The notes below the pieces were generated by a model that saw nothing but the letters and a program-made list of their open reading frames with translations, had not been told where the DNA came from and did no database searches. A stretch of 64,000 nucleotides of DNA. It comes from Caulobacter sp. 73W (GTDB lineage Bacteria > Pseudomonadota > Alphaproteobacteria > Caulobacterales > Caulobacteraceae). The translations under genes and the position numbers were made by a program. Below are positions 24,511-35,269 of the stretch, piece after piece. Location: positions 3,894,501-3,958,500 of the forward strand of contig NZ_CP158375.1 of the NCBI RefSeq assembly GCF_041021955.1, given 5' to 3'. Within the stretch, counting starts at the first letter, position 1, and the number at the start of each line of letters is the position of its first letter.

Positions 24511-26067
24511 TCATGACGGGGGGTAGAGCGCGAGTAGGGCCCGGGTCACGCCATTGGTCCAACCGAAGCCGTCCTGAAGCGGATATTCGCCGCCGCCGCC
24601 GGGGCGGACCTCCTCGATGTCGTACTTTTCGAGCATCCGGCCGCTGGCCTGATATTCGCGGTTCACGGTGGCCAGCCATCGCTTGCCGATCTCGCCGGCC
24701 AGGGCGTCCTCGCCGTAATTGCGCAGACCTTTGACGGCGACCCACTGAAGCGGCGCCCAGCCGTTGGGCGCGTCCCACTGCTGGCCCGTATTGAGCGTCG
24801 TGGTGCGCAGGCCCCCGGGGGCGAGCAGTTCATCCCAGGTCTTCTGGGCGACGATATTGGCCTGGCGCTGGCTGGCGGCGCCGACGAACAGGGGATAGAG
24901 GCCGGCGGCGGTGATCAGGTCCGACGGTTTGCGGTCGCGCCAGCGATAGTCGACGTAGGCGCCGCGTTCCGGGCTCCATAGCCAGCGATCAATGGCGACC
25001 TTGCGGGCATCGGCGCGGCGTTCGAATTCCTCGCCGCACTCCGGCTCGGCCAGGCGGCGGCAGGCGTTGGCGATGGCCCGCTCCATCCCGTACATCAGGC
25101 TGTTGAGGTCGACGGGGACGAAGGCGGTGGTGCGGATGGTCCGCAGGTTCTGTCCGTCTGTCAGCCAGCGGGCGCTGAAGTCCCAGCCGCTTTCGGCCCC
25201 GGCGCGCAGGTCGCGGAAAATCTCGGCGGCGGGGCGATTTCCCTCGCGGGCGGTCAGGATGTCCTCGCGCCAGGACTCGTCGCGCGGCGTGTCGCGGTCG
25301 TCCCAATAGCGGTTGAGGGTCGCGCCGTCGGGCAGCCGCACGACGCGGGAGGAGGCGGCCCCGGCCTTCACATCCTCCTCGCCCTCCATCCAGAAGGCGT
25401 GCTCTCGCCGCATCTGGTCGGTCCGGCGCTTGAGCAACGCCAGGTCGGTCTGATCGGCCAGGCCGACCATCAAATAGAAGAACGGCGGCTGCGAGCGGCT
25501 GAGGTAGTAGCTGCGCGTGCCGTTGGGAATGCGGCCGTAGCGGTCGATCAGGCTGCCGAAATCATCGACCATGGCCTCGATCAGGTCGTGACGCCCGTCC
25601 TGCGCCAGGCCCAGCATCGTGAAATAGCTGTCCCAGTAGTACATCTCCCGGAACCGCCCGCCGGGAACCACGTAGGGCTCATCCAGGCGTAGGGCGGTGG
25701 AGCCGGGCGGCGGGGCGGCGGGCTGGCGGGTCAGGATCGGCCACAGCCGGGAGATGTGCGCGTCCATGGGCGGCCGCGCCGTGGACGGTGTCGGGACCAG
25801 GACTTCTTGCGGCAGGTCGAAATGGGCGATGACGAAACGCTTCAGCTCTTCGTCCGAGAACCAGAGCTTGGTCCTGTACTCGGCCAGGATCTGTTCGGGA
25901 GAGCGGCGCGGCGTGGCGTCGACGAAGGTCTTTCCGTCGGGGAACAGCCGCCGCATCTGCACCTGATAGAAGAGCTCGCCATACAGATCCGCCGGGGTGG
26001 CGATCTCAGCATGCGCGCTTCCAAGGGAGAGAGCCGTAGCGGCGGCGATGACCATGTTTCGAAGCAA
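24511..26067 (-). CDS. treA: Periplasmic alpha,alpha-trehalase (GH37)
   Basis: Splits trehalose into two glucose. 518 residues from a TTG at 26067, chosen because GGAGG lies five bases upstream and it opens a signal peptide (MLRNMVIAAATALSLGSAHA); the ATG four codons later is too far from the ribosome site. GH37 signatures are present: PGGRFREMYYWDSYF and QWDAPNGWAPLQW. The catalytic acid is expected in ESGWDFSARWL (Asp) and the base in GGGGEYPLQDGFGWTNGV (Glu). The signal peptide points to the periplasm. It lies between cicA and the small hypothetical gene on the minus strand. Confidence 0.93.
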   Translation of the reverse strand: MLRNMVIAAATALSLGSAHAEIATPADLYGELFYQVQMRRLFPDGKTFVDATPRRSPEQILAEYRTKLWFSDEELKRFVIAHFDLPQEVLVPTPSTARPPMDAHISRLWPILTRQPAAPPPGSTALRLDEPYVVPGGRFREMYYWDSYFTMLGLAQDGRHDLIEAMVDDFGSLIDRYGRIPNGTRSYYLSRSQPPFFYLMVGLADQTDLALLKRRTDQMRREHAFWMEGEEDVKAGAASSRVVRLPDGATLNRYWDDRDTPRDESWREDILTAREGNRPAAEIFRDLRAGAESGWDFSARWLTDGQNLRTIRTTAFVPVDLNSLMYGMERAIANACRRLAEPECGEEFERRADARKVAIDRWLWSPERGAYVDYRWRDRKPSDLITAAGLYPLFVGAASQRQANIVAQKTWDELLAPGGLRTTTLNTGQQWDAPNGWAPLQWVAVKGLRNYGEDALAGEIGKRWLATVNREYQASGRMLEKYDIEEVRPGGGGEYPLQDGFGWTNGVTRALLALYPPS

Positions 26068-26119
26068 GCATACCTCCGACTGAACAGAGGCTGAACGCGT
26101 CAGGACCCGTGTGGCTGCC

Positions 26120-26749
26120 TCAGGCGCGGGCGCCGGGCTTGCCGATGAAGACCCGGTAGCCCTTCTCGTCGGCGATGGCGAGCATCTCCTTGTCGCCGTC
26201 GGTGTCGCCATAGGCGGCGGCCAGATGAACGTCCTCGCCGAACACCTCCTGCAGGCGGCGCACCTTCTCGGCCCCGCGGCAGTTGGCGCCGGTGAAGGCG
26301 CCGCTGACCTGGCCGTAGGCGTTGACCTCCAGCTGGGTGCCGATCAGGGCGTCGGCGCCGAGGCCGCGCGCGAAGGGGGCGACGATGGTTTCGGGCGAGG
26401 CGGTGACGATGACCGCCCGGGCGCCGCGGGCTCGCCAGCGCCGCCAGGTGGCCACGGCGTCGGGACGCAGCAGGCGGGTGGCGTGGGTCTCGGCGAAGAC
26501 CTTGGCCTCGGCCTCGATCTTTTCGAGCGGCACGCCCTTGAGGAACTGGACCACGGCGGCGGCTTTCAGCCGCCCACGGTCACGGTGCCCCAGATAGGAC
26601 AGAATCGCGGGTGTAAGTTTGAGAACGCCCAAGGTGTAGCGGGCGCGGCCGACGCGCCAGGCGAGGAATGCGGTGAAGCTGTCGCGGACGGTCATGGTGC
26701 CGTCGAAGTCGAACGCCACCAACGCCTTGTCATCAAGCGGGTCGTTCAT
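26120..26749 (-). CDS. cicA: HAD-IB phosphatase, likely CicA
   Basis: 209 residues from the ATG at 26749 (MNDPLDDKALVAFDFDGT). Haloacid-dehalogenase phosphatase of the phosphoserine-phosphatase-like IB group: motif I DFDGTMTVRDS, motif II TASPE, a lysine in GAEKVRRL (motif III) and motif IV YGDTDGDKEML. Upstream ATGs at 26776 or 26770 are possible and no clear ribosome site decides. In Caulobacter the gene cicA, coding for such a phosphatase, lies beside clpX; the divergent position here fits, which is the ground for the symbol. Substrate unknown. Confidence 0.78.
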   Translation of the reverse strand: MNDPLDDKALVAFDFDGTMTVRDSFTAFLAWRVGRARYTLGVLKLTPAILSYLGHRDRGRLKAAAVVQFLKGVPLEKIEAEAKVFAETHATRLLRPDAVATWRRWRARGARAVIVTASPETIVAPFARGLGADALIGTQLEVNAYGQVSGAFTGANCRGAEKVRRLQEVFGEDVHLAAAYGDTDGDKEMLAIADEKGYRVFIGKPGARA

Positions 26750-27145
26750 CGGCCGCGAAGGCGCGGCCATGCCCATGGGCCGCCTAGAGCGTCTGACCAT
26801 CGTTCACGCACTGCAACTGTTCGGTACGTTTTCGACCACGATTCCCGTTCGGCGCTAACAGGGCTGTGGCGTTGTCGGATGCGATGCGGTGTCGCGGTGC
26901 TACCGCGTGGCGTATCGACGTCCTATATGACCTAATGGGAAGCAAGCTGCCTCAACCGGGGCGTGTTTAGTGTCTCTATCCCCAGTTTAAGCGCTCAAAG
27001 GGTTGTGAAGGGCGCTCGGATCGGGGAATGTCAAGGTTTAGACAACCCGTGGCTCGTATCCTGCATTTAGAACAGGAAGCGAGACGTCTTTCGGGAGTGG
27101 TGGCGACCGGTTTCGACCAGACGCCGCCGTAGCGTGAGAAGCGAT
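26750..27145. other. Divergent cicA-clpX intergenic region
   Basis: About 396 bases with no gene. It must hold the promoters of cicA (minus) and clpX (plus). Visible dyads are CGCGGT-GCT-ACCGCG (26893-26907) and a near-palindrome TTTAAGCGCTCAAA (26986-26999). I could not pick a convincing -35/-10 pair by eye. Confidence 0.6.
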
Positions 27146-28405
<1,260 letters not shown>

Positions 28406-28428
28406 ACGCTCCCGCAGCCTGAAAGATC

Positions 28429-28463
28429 AAACGGCGGCTCCTCGCGGGGCCGCCGTTTTTCTT
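28429..28463 (+). terminator. Intrinsic terminator of clpX
   Basis: AACGGCGGC (28430-28438) pairs perfectly with GCCGCCGTT (28449-28457), followed by TTTTT CTTT. It starts 24 bases after the clpX stop. Confidence 0.85.
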
Positions 28464-28537
28464 TCGGTCACGCCTGAACCATTTGTCACGTGATCGGCGA
28501 ACGGCGGTCGTCTAATTCACATCTATCGGGGGATCTG

Positions 28538-29965
28538 ATGACTTTCCGCATTATTTGCATGGCCGCCGCGGCGGCGTTGACCGCCAGCCCCTCTACGGGC
28601 CAGACCGCTGCGGAGACGTGGCGTGCAATGACGCGCATCGATCTGGACGGGGCCTACGATCTGCTTAAAACGGACCACCCTGGCTCGGCGCTGGAATTAG
28701 GCGACGTCGAGTTCGTACGGACGCTCGAGGCGAACTATACGCTCGCGAAGAGCCGGGCCGCCCAGGTTGAGAATATCGAAGGATACGGCGCCGTTCTGTC
28801 GGGCTTCGCGGTCGGCGTGGGGGACGCCCATGTCGGTTCGCGCGTGAATTATCGAGCCGACGTGAACTGGGCAGGCGTAATCATCGCCAAGAAGGGTGAC
28901 GCCTGGACCGTGGCCGAATCCGATGTCGCCGATCTGCGCGATGCTGTCATTGTCGAATGCGACGGCGTTTCGGCCGCCCGCTTCGCCGAAGAAAAGCTCG
29001 GCGGATTCCGCGCCGTGTGGCGGGTCGGCGCCCAACGCATCCAGGCGGCTCCCTATCTGCTTATCGACGAGGGCAATCCCTTCGTCCTGAAGCCCAAGAC
29101 GTGCACCTTCGAAAGGGGTGGGGTCCAGCGCGTTGAAAATCTGACTTGGCGCCCAATCAGCCGGACCGACTTGCGGACGAAGGTGTTGAAGGCGGTTCCC
29201 TACGGCGCAGCCGGGTACGGCGTGCGGCCATTCGCGGGTGGATACTGGATCTCGCTCGAGGGCTTGGGCGGCAAGGCCGCTGAAGTGGTCCAGGTGGTGC
29301 AGAAACAGTCAGCGCAGTTGCACGCCGCGCCGATGGTGGTTTTGGACCTGCGAGGCAATGGCGGCGGTTCGTCAGTCTTTGGCCGGCAGATCGCGGAAGC
29401 CCTGGTCGGCCGCCCCCGAGTCAACGCCCTGTTGCGCGACAACGAAAGCGACTGCAACACAGCTTGGCGGCTGTCGGCCCGGAACCTGAAGCAGATCGAC
29501 CTGTACAAGACCGAGATGCGCAAGCAGATCGGCGAAGAGTTCGTCGATAATCTCCACGCTCAAGCGACCGCCGCAAAGGCGGCGGGCCAGCCGTTCTCCG
29601 CTCCCGTGCGCTGCGACAAGAGCCGCGAGGCGCCCCGTTCCGCCGCGACCGCTCCGTCGCTGATGGAGGGGCGTCTGATCGTGCTTACCGATCACATCTG
29701 CTTTTCGTCCTGCCTGATCGTGACACAGGATTTCCGTCGGCTCGGCGCGCTCCATGTGGGGCAGGCGACAAACGCCGACACCCATTTCTTCGAGGTACGG
29801 GTGGACACCCTGCCGAGCGGCCTGTCAGTCTTCTCGACGCTGCAGGCGTTCTCGCCTTCCGCGCCGAAGGACATGGGTCCCTTTGAGCCAGCCCTAGCCT
29901 ATTTCGACGACATTTCCGACACCAAGGCCTTGGAGGCCTGGATCGCCGGCCTGCCGGCGGCCTGA
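28538..29965 (+). CDS. S41-like (C-terminal processing/tricorn-type) peptidase family protein
   Basis: 475 residues from ATG 28538, with GGGGGATCTG just before it. A signal peptide is visible (MTFRIICMAAAAALTASPST). The S41 fold is suggested by VVLDLRGNGGGSSVFG near residue 267 and the later strand RLIVLTDHICFSSCLIVTQDF, where the Ser in CFSSC is in the place of the usual nucleophile; the paired lysine is not certain. Codon use is less GC-biased than in clpX and lon, and it sits with the next gene between clpX and lon, which adjoin in Caulobacter crescentus. Perhaps an acquired gene. Confidence 0.75.
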   Translation: MTFRIICMAAAAALTASPSTGQTAAETWRAMTRIDLDGAYDLLKTDHPGSALELGDVEFVRTLEANYTLAKSRAAQVENIEGYGAVLSGFAVGVGDAHVGSRVNYRADVNWAGVIIAKKGDAWTVAESDVADLRDAVIVECDGVSAARFAEEKLGGFRAVWRVGAQRIQAAPYLLIDEGNPFVLKPKTCTFERGGVQRVENLTWRPISRTDLRTKVLKAVPYGAAGYGVRPFAGGYWISLEGLGGKAAEVVQVVQKQSAQLHAAPMVVLDLRGNGGGSSVFGRQIAEALVGRPRVNALLRDNESDCNTAWRLSARNLKQIDLYKTEMRKQIGEEFVDNLHAQATAAKAAGQPFSAPVRCDKSREAPRSAATAPSLMEGRLIVLTDHICFSSCLIVTQDFRRLGALHVGQATNADTHFFEVRVDTLPSGLSVFSTLQAFSPSAPKDMGPFEPALAYFDDISDTKALEAWIAGLPAA

Positions 29966-30024
29966 CGCGCTTATACTTGACAACTCCTGCTCCCAGCGCG
30001 ATGCCGGGGCAGGGGGAAACAAAC

Positions 30025-31290
30025 ATGACCGAAGTCGCGTCGGCGTCTAACCGCCGGATTCTGACCGCCAGCCTCGTGGGCACGGCCGTCGAGTTCTACG
30101 ATTTCTATATCTACGCCACCGCGGCCTCGCTAGTGTTCGGGCCGTTGTTCTTCCCCAGCGCGTCGCCGTCGATGCAGCTGATTTCCTCCTACGCCACCTT
30201 CGCCATCGCCTTCTTCGCGCGCCCGGTCGGGGCGGCGCTGTTCGGGCACTTCGGCGACCGGGTGGGGCGCAAGTCGACCCTGGTGGCCAGCCTGCTGCTG
30301 ATGGGCGGTTCGACCGTGGCCATCGCCTTCCTGCCGACCTACGCCATGGCCGGTTGGATCGCGCCGTTGCTGCTGTGCATGCTGCGCTTCGCCCAGGGCC
30401 TTGGCCTTGGCGGGGAGTGGGGCGGGGCGGCGCTGCTGGCGGTGGAGAATGCTCCGCCAGGGTGGAAGGCCCGCTTTGGCATGTTCCCGCAACTCGGCGC
30501 CCCTGTCGGCTTCCTGGCCGCCAACGGCCTGTTCCTCATCCTGGGCATGATCCTGAGCCCCGAGGCCTTCATTAGCTGGGGTTGGCGTCTGCCCTTCTTG
30601 GCCAGCGCCGTGCTGGTGGCCGTCGGGCTGTGGGTGCGCCTGAAGATCAGCGAGACGCCCGCCTTCACCCAGGCCATGGCCGAGGCGCCGCCGCCCAAGG
30701 CGCCGCTGGGCGAGGTCCTGGCGGGCTATCCGTTGCAGACCCTGGGCGGCGTCTTCGCGGTGGTGGCCTGCTTCGCGCTCTACTACCTCGCGACGACCTT
30801 CGCGCTCGGCTACGGCACGACGACGCTGGGCTACAACCGGCAGGTCTTTCTCGGGATTCAGCTGGCCGCCATCGGGTTCATGGCCGTCGGCATCGTGGTC
30901 GCCGGCTACTGGTCGGACGCACGGACGCCGCGAAAGGTCCTGATGACCGGCTGCGCCCTGACGATCGCGGCTGGTTTCGTGCTCGCGCCGCTGATGGGGT
31001 CGGGCTCGCTGTTCCTGATCTGGGGATTTCTGGCCCTGGCCCTGTTCCTGATGGGCTTGGTCTATGGACCGCTGGGCGCGTTCCTGCCGGGCCTGTACCC
31101 CGCACGCGTGCGCTATACGGGGGCGTCCATGGCGTTCAACGTCGGCGGCATCCTCGGCGGCGGCCTAGCGCCGATGGTGGCCCAGGCTCTGGCGGACAAA
31201 GGCGGTCTGACCCCGGTCGGCTTCTATCTGAGCGCGGCCGCGCTGATCAGCTTCCTGGCTCTGGCGGCGCTTCGCAAAGAGGCCGAATGA
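30025..31290 (+). CDS. MFS transporter, metabolite:H+ symporter (MHS) family
   Basis: 421-residue inner-membrane transporter with twelve predicted helices. MHS signatures are seen: GTAVEFYDFYIYATAASLVFG in helix 1, GHFGDRVGRKSTL between helices 2 and 3, the QGLGLGGEWGGAALL motif, and GWRLPFLASA. The family moves dicarboxylates, shikimate, proline or similar with protons; the substrate cannot be read. The ATG at 30025 is chosen for GGGGG eight bases upstream. Lies between the S41-like gene and lon. Confidence 0.9.
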   Translation: MTEVASASNRRILTASLVGTAVEFYDFYIYATAASLVFGPLFFPSASPSMQLISSYATFAIAFFARPVGAALFGHFGDRVGRKSTLVASLLLMGGSTVAIAFLPTYAMAGWIAPLLLCMLRFAQGLGLGGEWGGAALLAVENAPPGWKARFGMFPQLGAPVGFLAANGLFLILGMILSPEAFISWGWRLPFLASAVLVAVGLWVRLKISETPAFTQAMAEAPPPKAPLGEVLAGYPLQTLGGVFAVVACFALYYLATTFALGYGTTTLGYNRQVFLGIQLAAIGFMAVGIVVAGYWSDARTPRKVLMTGCALTIAAGFVLAPLMGSGSLFLIWGFLALALFLMGLVYGPLGAFLPGLYPARVRYTGASMAFNVGGILGGGLAPMVAQALADKGGLTPVGFYLSAAALISFLALAALRKEAE

Positions 31291-31345
31291 GCTGTGGATA
31301 AGCTCGCTTCTACCTGCGACCCCCTGCCGCTGCGCTGCGGCGCCG

Positions 31346-31377
31346 CTTGAACGCGGTCGCAAAAGGTCCACATAAAT
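31346..31377 (+). promoter_or_regulatory. Candidate heat-shock (sigma-32) promoter of lon
   Basis: CTTGAA at 31346-31351 is followed, after 16 bases, by CCACATAAAT. The spacing fits an alphaproteobacterial sigma-32 site (CTTG, 17-18 bases, CYTATnT-like) 120 bases before the lon start. Heat-shock control of lon is known in this group; the match is by eye. Confidence 0.4.
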
Positions 31378-31495
31378 CTCCGAACGCCGTCCAATCGCGG
31401 GCGGACGGATCGTACGACTTAGGCGCATCGTTTGAGTGACTGCGATCCGTAAGGTCGAGCGTGACGCAACGCGCCGGCCAGGAGTTGAAAGCATC

Positions 31496-33895
31496 ATGTC
31501 CGAGATCAAAACCCTTCCTGTGCTGCCCCTGCGGGACATCGTGGTGTTTCCGCACATGGTCGTGCCGCTATTCGTCGGCCGCGATAAATCCGTGCGCGCC
31601 CTGGAAGAGGTGATGAAGGGCGACAAGCAGATCCTGCTTCTCACCCAGAAGAATTCCGCCGACGACGATCCCGCTCCGGAGGACATCTTCGAGGTTGGCG
31701 TCATCGCCACCGTGTTGCAGCTGCTCAAGCTTCCGGACGGCACCGTGAAGGTGCTGGTCGAGGGCAAGGGCCGCGCCGGCGTGGCCAAGTTCACCGACAA
31801 TCCGGAATATTACGAAGCCGACGTGGCCGAACTGGCCGAGGACGGCGGCGAGAGCCGTGAAGCCGAGGCCCTGTCGCGGGCCGTGGTCGAGCAGTTCGAA
31901 AACTATGTGAAGCTCAACAAGAAGGTGCCGCCGGAAGCCCTGGCCTCGATCCCGCAGATCGCGGAGCCGGGCAAGCTGGCCGACAGCATCGCCGCGCACC
32001 TGTCGGTGAAGATTGGCGACAAGCAGAACCTGCTCGAGATCTTCAATGTCGTGAAGCGCCTGGAGAAGGTCTTCGCCCTCATGGAAGGCGAGATCAGCGT
32101 CCTGCAGGTCGAGAAGAAGATCCGCTCGCGCGTGAAGCGCCAGATGGAGAAGACCCAGCGCGAGTACTATCTGAACGAGCAGATGAAGGCGATCCAGCGC
32201 GAGCTGGGCGACCAGGACGATGGTCGCGACGAACTCATCGAACTCGAAAAGCGCATCAAGAAGACCAAGCTGTCCAAGGAAGCGCGGACCAAGGCCGAGA
32301 GCGAGCTGAAGAAGCTGCGCAACATGAGCCCGATGTCCGCCGAGAGCACGGTCGTGCGGAACTATCTGGACTGGCTGCTGTCGGTGCCGTGGGGCAAGGC
32401 CAAGACCAAGAAGATCGACCTCAACGAGTCCGAGGCGATCCTCGACGCCGATCACTATGGCCTGGAGAAGGTCAAGGAACGGATCCTGGAGTACCTGGCC
32501 GTGCAGGCCCGGACCAACTCTCTGAAGGGCCCGATCCTCTGCCTCGTCGGTCCTCCCGGCGTGGGCAAGACCTCGCTCGGCAAGTCGATCGCCAAGGCGA
32601 CGGCTCGCGAGTTCGTGCGCATGTCGCTGGGCGGCGTGCGTGACGAGAGCGAGATCCGCGGTCACCGCCGCACCTATATCGGCTCGATGCCCGGCAAGGT
32701 CATCCAGTCGATGAAGAAGGCGAAGACCACCAACGCCTTCGTCCTGCTCGACGAAATCGACAAGATGGGCAGCGACTGGCGGGGCGACCCGTCCTCGGCT
32801 CTGCTCGAGGTGCTGGACCCGGCGCAGAACTCGACCTTCGGCGACCACTACTTGGAAGTCGATTACGACCTGTCGCAGGTGATGTTCGTCACCACGGCCA
32901 ACAGCCTGAACATGCCCCAGCCGCTGCTGGACCGCATGGAGATCATCCGCATCCCCGGCTACACCGAGGATGAGAAGCTGGAGATCGCCAAGCGTCACGT
33001 CCTGCCGAAGCTGGCCAAGGACCACGGGCTGAAGCCGGAAGAGTTCATCGTTCCGGACGAGGCGATCCGCGACCTGATCCGCTACTACACCCGCGAAGCC
33101 GGCGTGCGTTCGCTGGAGCGTGAACTGGGCGGTCTGGCCCGCAAGGTCGTTCGCGATCTGGCGCGCGAGAAGGTCGCTTCGATCACCATCGACGACGAAC
33201 GTCTGGCCAAGTACGCGGGCGTCAAGAAGTACCGCTATGGCGAGACCGACGCCGAAGATCAGGTGGGCATCGTTACGGGCCTGGCCTGGACCGAGTTCGG
33301 CGGCGACATCCTGACCATCGAAGCCGTCAAGATGCCGGGCAAGGGCCGCACCACGGTCACCGGCAACCTGAAGGACGTGATGAAGGAGTCAATCTCGGCG
33401 GCGCACTCGTATGTCCGTTCGCGGTCCTTGCGCTTCGGCATCAAGCCGCCGGTGTTCGAGAAGACCGACATCCACGTGCACGTGCCGGAAGGTGCGACGC
33501 CCAAGGACGGTCCGTCGGCCGGCGTGGCCATGGCCGTGTCAATGGTCTCGGTGCTGACCGGTGTTCCGATCCGCAAGGATATCGCCATGACCGGCGAGAT
33601 CACCCTGCGCGGCCGGGTGCTGGCCATCGGCGGCCTCAAGGAGAAGCTGCTGGCCGCTCTGCGCTCGGGCGTGAAGACGGTGCTGATCCCGCAGGAGAAC
33701 GCCAAGGACCTGGCTGACATCCCCGACAACGTGAAGAACGCGCTGGAGATCATCCCGATCTCGACTGCCGACGAAGCGTTGAAGATCGCCCTGACCGGCC
33801 CCCTGACGCCGGTGGAGTGGAACGAGGACGAGGAGCCGATGCGCCCGATCAAGGGCGGGGACGACCTCGACAGTGATGCTGTCCGCGCCCACTAG
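31496..33895 (+). CDS. lon: ATP-dependent protease Lon
   Basis: 799 residues from ATG 31496 ([19 protein letters not shown]). Homohexameric cytosolic protease removing damaged proteins and regulators; in Caulobacter it degrades CcrM and DnaA. N-terminal LON domain, coiled region with [17 protein letters not shown], Walker [14 protein letters not shown], Walker [12 protein letters not shown], and the C-terminal Ser-Lys protease with [14 protein letters not shown] and the lysine in [14 protein letters not shown]. An in-frame upstream ATG at 31436 would add 20 residues without homology. A perfect 12-bp hairpin terminator follows. Confidence 0.97.
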   Translation: MSEIKTLPVLPLRDIVVFPHMVVPLFVGRDKSVRALEEVMKGDKQILLLTQKNSADDDPAPEDIFEVGVIATVLQLLKLPDGTVKVLVEGKGRAGVAKFTDNPEYYEADVAELAEDGGESREAEALSRAVVEQFENYVKLNKKVPPEALASIPQIAEPGKLADSIAAHLSVKIGDKQNLLEIFNVVKRLEKVFALMEGEISVLQVEKKIRSRVKRQMEKTQREYYLNEQMKAIQRELGDQDDGRDELIELEKRIKKTKLSKEARTKAESELKKLRNMSPMSAESTVVRNYLDWLLSVPWGKAKTKKIDLNESEAILDADHYGLEKVKERILEYLAVQARTNSLKGPILCLVGPPGVGKTSLGKSIAKATAREFVRMSLGGVRDESEIRGHRRTYIGSMPGKVIQSMKKAKTTNAFVLLDEIDKMGSDWRGDPSSALLEVLDPAQNSTFGDHYLEVDYDLSQVMFVTTANSLNMPQPLLDRMEIIRIPGYTEDEKLEIAKRHVLPKLAKDHGLKPEEFIVPDEAIRDLIRYYTREAGVRSLERELGGLARKVVRDLAREKVASITIDDERLAKYAGVKKYRYGETDAEDQVGIVTGLAWTEFGGDILTIEAVKMPGKGRTTVTGNLKDVMKESISAAHSYVRSRSLRFGIKPPVFEKTDIHVHVPEGATPKDGPSAGVAMAVSMVSVLTGVPIRKDIAMTGEITLRGRVLAIGGLKEKLLAALRSGVKTVLIPQENAKDLADIPDNVKNALEIIPISTADEALKIALTGPLTPVEWNEDEEPMRPIKGGDDLDSDAVRAH

Positions 33896-33939
33896 GGTTA
33901 GCGAACATCATAAATAACAAGGTTATCGCTGATAACTTG

Positions 33940-33972
33940 CGTAGGGCGGGAGATTCCCGCCCTACGTTCGTT
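33940..33972 (+). terminator. Terminator after lon
   Basis: CGTAGGGCGGGA (33940-33951) pairs perfectly with TCCCGCCCTACG (33955-33966) around a three-base loop, followed by TTCGTTT. It also follows a dyad GTTATC-GCT-GATAAC (33922-33936). Confidence 0.75.
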
Positions 33973-34062
33973 TGACGGGCGTTACACAACCGCCATACTC
34001 CCGGTGAAGCGAGCGGCGCAGACAAACAAAAGCGCCGCCGTTCATTAGGCTGGGAGAACTAC

Positions 34063-34338
34063 ATGACTAAGGCGGAACTCGTCACGGCGATCGCCGAGAA
34101 GGCGGGCATCAACAAGAACCAAGCCAAGGATGCGCTGGAAGCGTTCATCGATTCCGTGACCGGATCGTTGAAGGCAGGCCAGGACGTGCGTCTGGTGGGC
34201 TTCGGCACCTTCAAGGCCGTTTCCCGCGCCGCGGGCACTGCGCGCAACCCGCGTACGGGCGAGACGGTGAACCGTCCGGCGTCCAAGACCGCCCGCTTCC
34301 AGGTGGGCGAGGGTCTCAAGGGCGCCCTGAACGGCTGA
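34063..34338 (+). CDS. hup: HU-type DNA-binding protein
   Basis: 91 residues, the usual HU length. Starts MTKAELVTAIAEKAGINKNQ; the DNA-binding arms are marked by LVGFGTFKAV and ARNPRTGETVNRPASK, with the conserved proline that intercalates into bent DNA. Abundant nucleoid protein. GGGAG precedes the ATG by about nine bases. Monocistronic between hairpin terminators. Confidence 0.96.
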   Translation: MTKAELVTAIAEKAGINKNQAKDALEAFIDSVTGSLKAGQDVRLVGFGTFKAVSRAAGTARNPRTGETVNRPASKTARFQVGEGLKGALNG

Positions 34339-34363
34339 GCAGTTCCAGTAAGTTTCGGAAGAG

Positions 34364-34391
34364 GGCGGGCGCCATTCGGGTCCGCCTTTTT
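34364..34391 (+). terminator. Terminator of hup
   Basis: GGCGGGC (34364-34370) pairs with GTCCGCC (34380-34386; one G-T pair), then TTTTT. Confidence 0.75.
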
Positions 34392-34439
34392 CTATGGCCG
34401 CTTCCAACGAAGCGAACAGCCCGCTAGAAGGCGTCTCCC

Positions 34440-34514
34440 GGGCGGCTAGCTCAGCGGTAGAGCGTCTCGTTTACACCGAGAGGGTCGGGGGTTCGATCCC
34501 CTCGCCGCCCACCA
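34440..34514 (+). tRNA. tRNA-Val (anticodon TAC)
   Basis: The acceptor arm GGGCGGC pairs with GCCGCCC. The anticodon stem TCTCG/CGAGA closes the loop TTTACAC with anticodon TAC. The T-arm has GGTTCGATCC, with an encoded CCA at 34512-34514. Confidence 0.96.
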
Positions 34515-34522
34515 CCACTCCC

Positions 34523-34909
34523 TTAGGAGCGGTCCTCCAGAAGATCCCAGCGGTTGCCGTAGAGGTCCTCGAACACCGCCACCGAACCGTAGGGCTCGCG
34601 GCGCGGTTCTTCGAGGAAGCGTACGCCGCGCGCTAGCATGGCGGCATGATCGCGGTCGAAGTCGCGGGTTTTCAGGAACAGCAGCACCCGGCCGCCTGCC
34701 TGCTGGCCCACCGCCGCCGATTGCTCGGGCGTGGCGGCCTTGGCCAGGAGCAGGGCGGTTTCGCGCGCTCCTGGCGGCGCCACGCGCAGCCAGCGCTTTT
34801 CCGCGCTCAGCGGAGTGTCTTCCTGAAGCTCGAAACCCAGGACCTGGGTGTACCAGTCCCGCGCCTCGTCATAGTCGCGGACGACGAGGGTAAGGGCGCC
34901 GATGTGCAT
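34523..34909 (-). CDS. VOC family (glyoxalase-like) protein
   Basis: 128 residues in the paired beta-alpha-beta3 vicinal-oxygen-chelate fold: first module ALTLVVRDYDEARDWYTQVLGFEL, second module with FLKTRDFDRDHAAMLARGVRF and the end GSVAVFEDLYGNRWDLLE, which carries the late acidic ligand. Such proteins include dioxygenases, epimerases and resistance proteins; no substrate can be assigned. It ends 9 bases beyond the tRNA-Val and is read toward it. Confidence 0.85.
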   Translation of the reverse strand: MHIGALTLVVRDYDEARDWYTQVLGFELQEDTPLSAEKRWLRVAPPGARETALLLAKAATPEQSAAVGQQAGGRVLLFLKTRDFDRDHAAMLARGVRFLEEPRREPYGSVAVFEDLYGNRWDLLEDRS

Positions 34910-34918
34910 GGCAGAAGC

Positions 34919-35086
34919 TTAGAAGGGGCCGATGGGCGGCGGCAAGGCCTGGGCGCAGGCATAAGCGGCGACCATGACCACCAGGGCGATGGCGGCGAAG
35001 CGCAGGAACGCCATCGCGGCGCTGACTGGCTCGATGGCCAGGGGCGCGTGCGGGTCGATGACCGGCTTTTCCTCGGCTTCGCTCAT
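34919..35086 (-). CDS. Small single-helix membrane protein
   Basis: 55 residues from ATG 35086, with GAGGA six to ten bases before it. An acidic N-terminus (MSEAEEKPVIDPHAP) is followed by one hydrophobic helix (about residues 25-46, FLRFAAIALVVMVAAYACA) and a short Pro-rich tail. No family recognised. It is read just ahead of the VOC gene (nine-base gap), so the two may be cotranscribed. Confidence 0.6.
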   Translation of the reverse strand: MSEAEEKPVIDPHAPLAIEPVSAAMAFLRFAAIALVVMVAAYACAQALPPPIGPF

Positions 35087-35269
35087 GGAGTTCCTCGCTT
35101 TGCAGCAGGGCTTTTGGCGATGCGCGCATGAATGGTCAAGCTTGGGGCGTTGCAACCGATCCCCCTAGGGTCGCGTTTGCTGGCTGATCGTTGCGAGCCT
35201 TTCCGGGGAGGCGAAGACCATCGCGACATCGAAGGGGCCGCCGAGGGCGGCTCGACCCGGAGGAACGAC

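Noticed and set aside
34874..35129. Overlapping minus-strand frames around the small membrane gene
   Set aside because: Only the 55-codon frame has a ribosome site and a membrane helix; the others are Arg-rich shadows.
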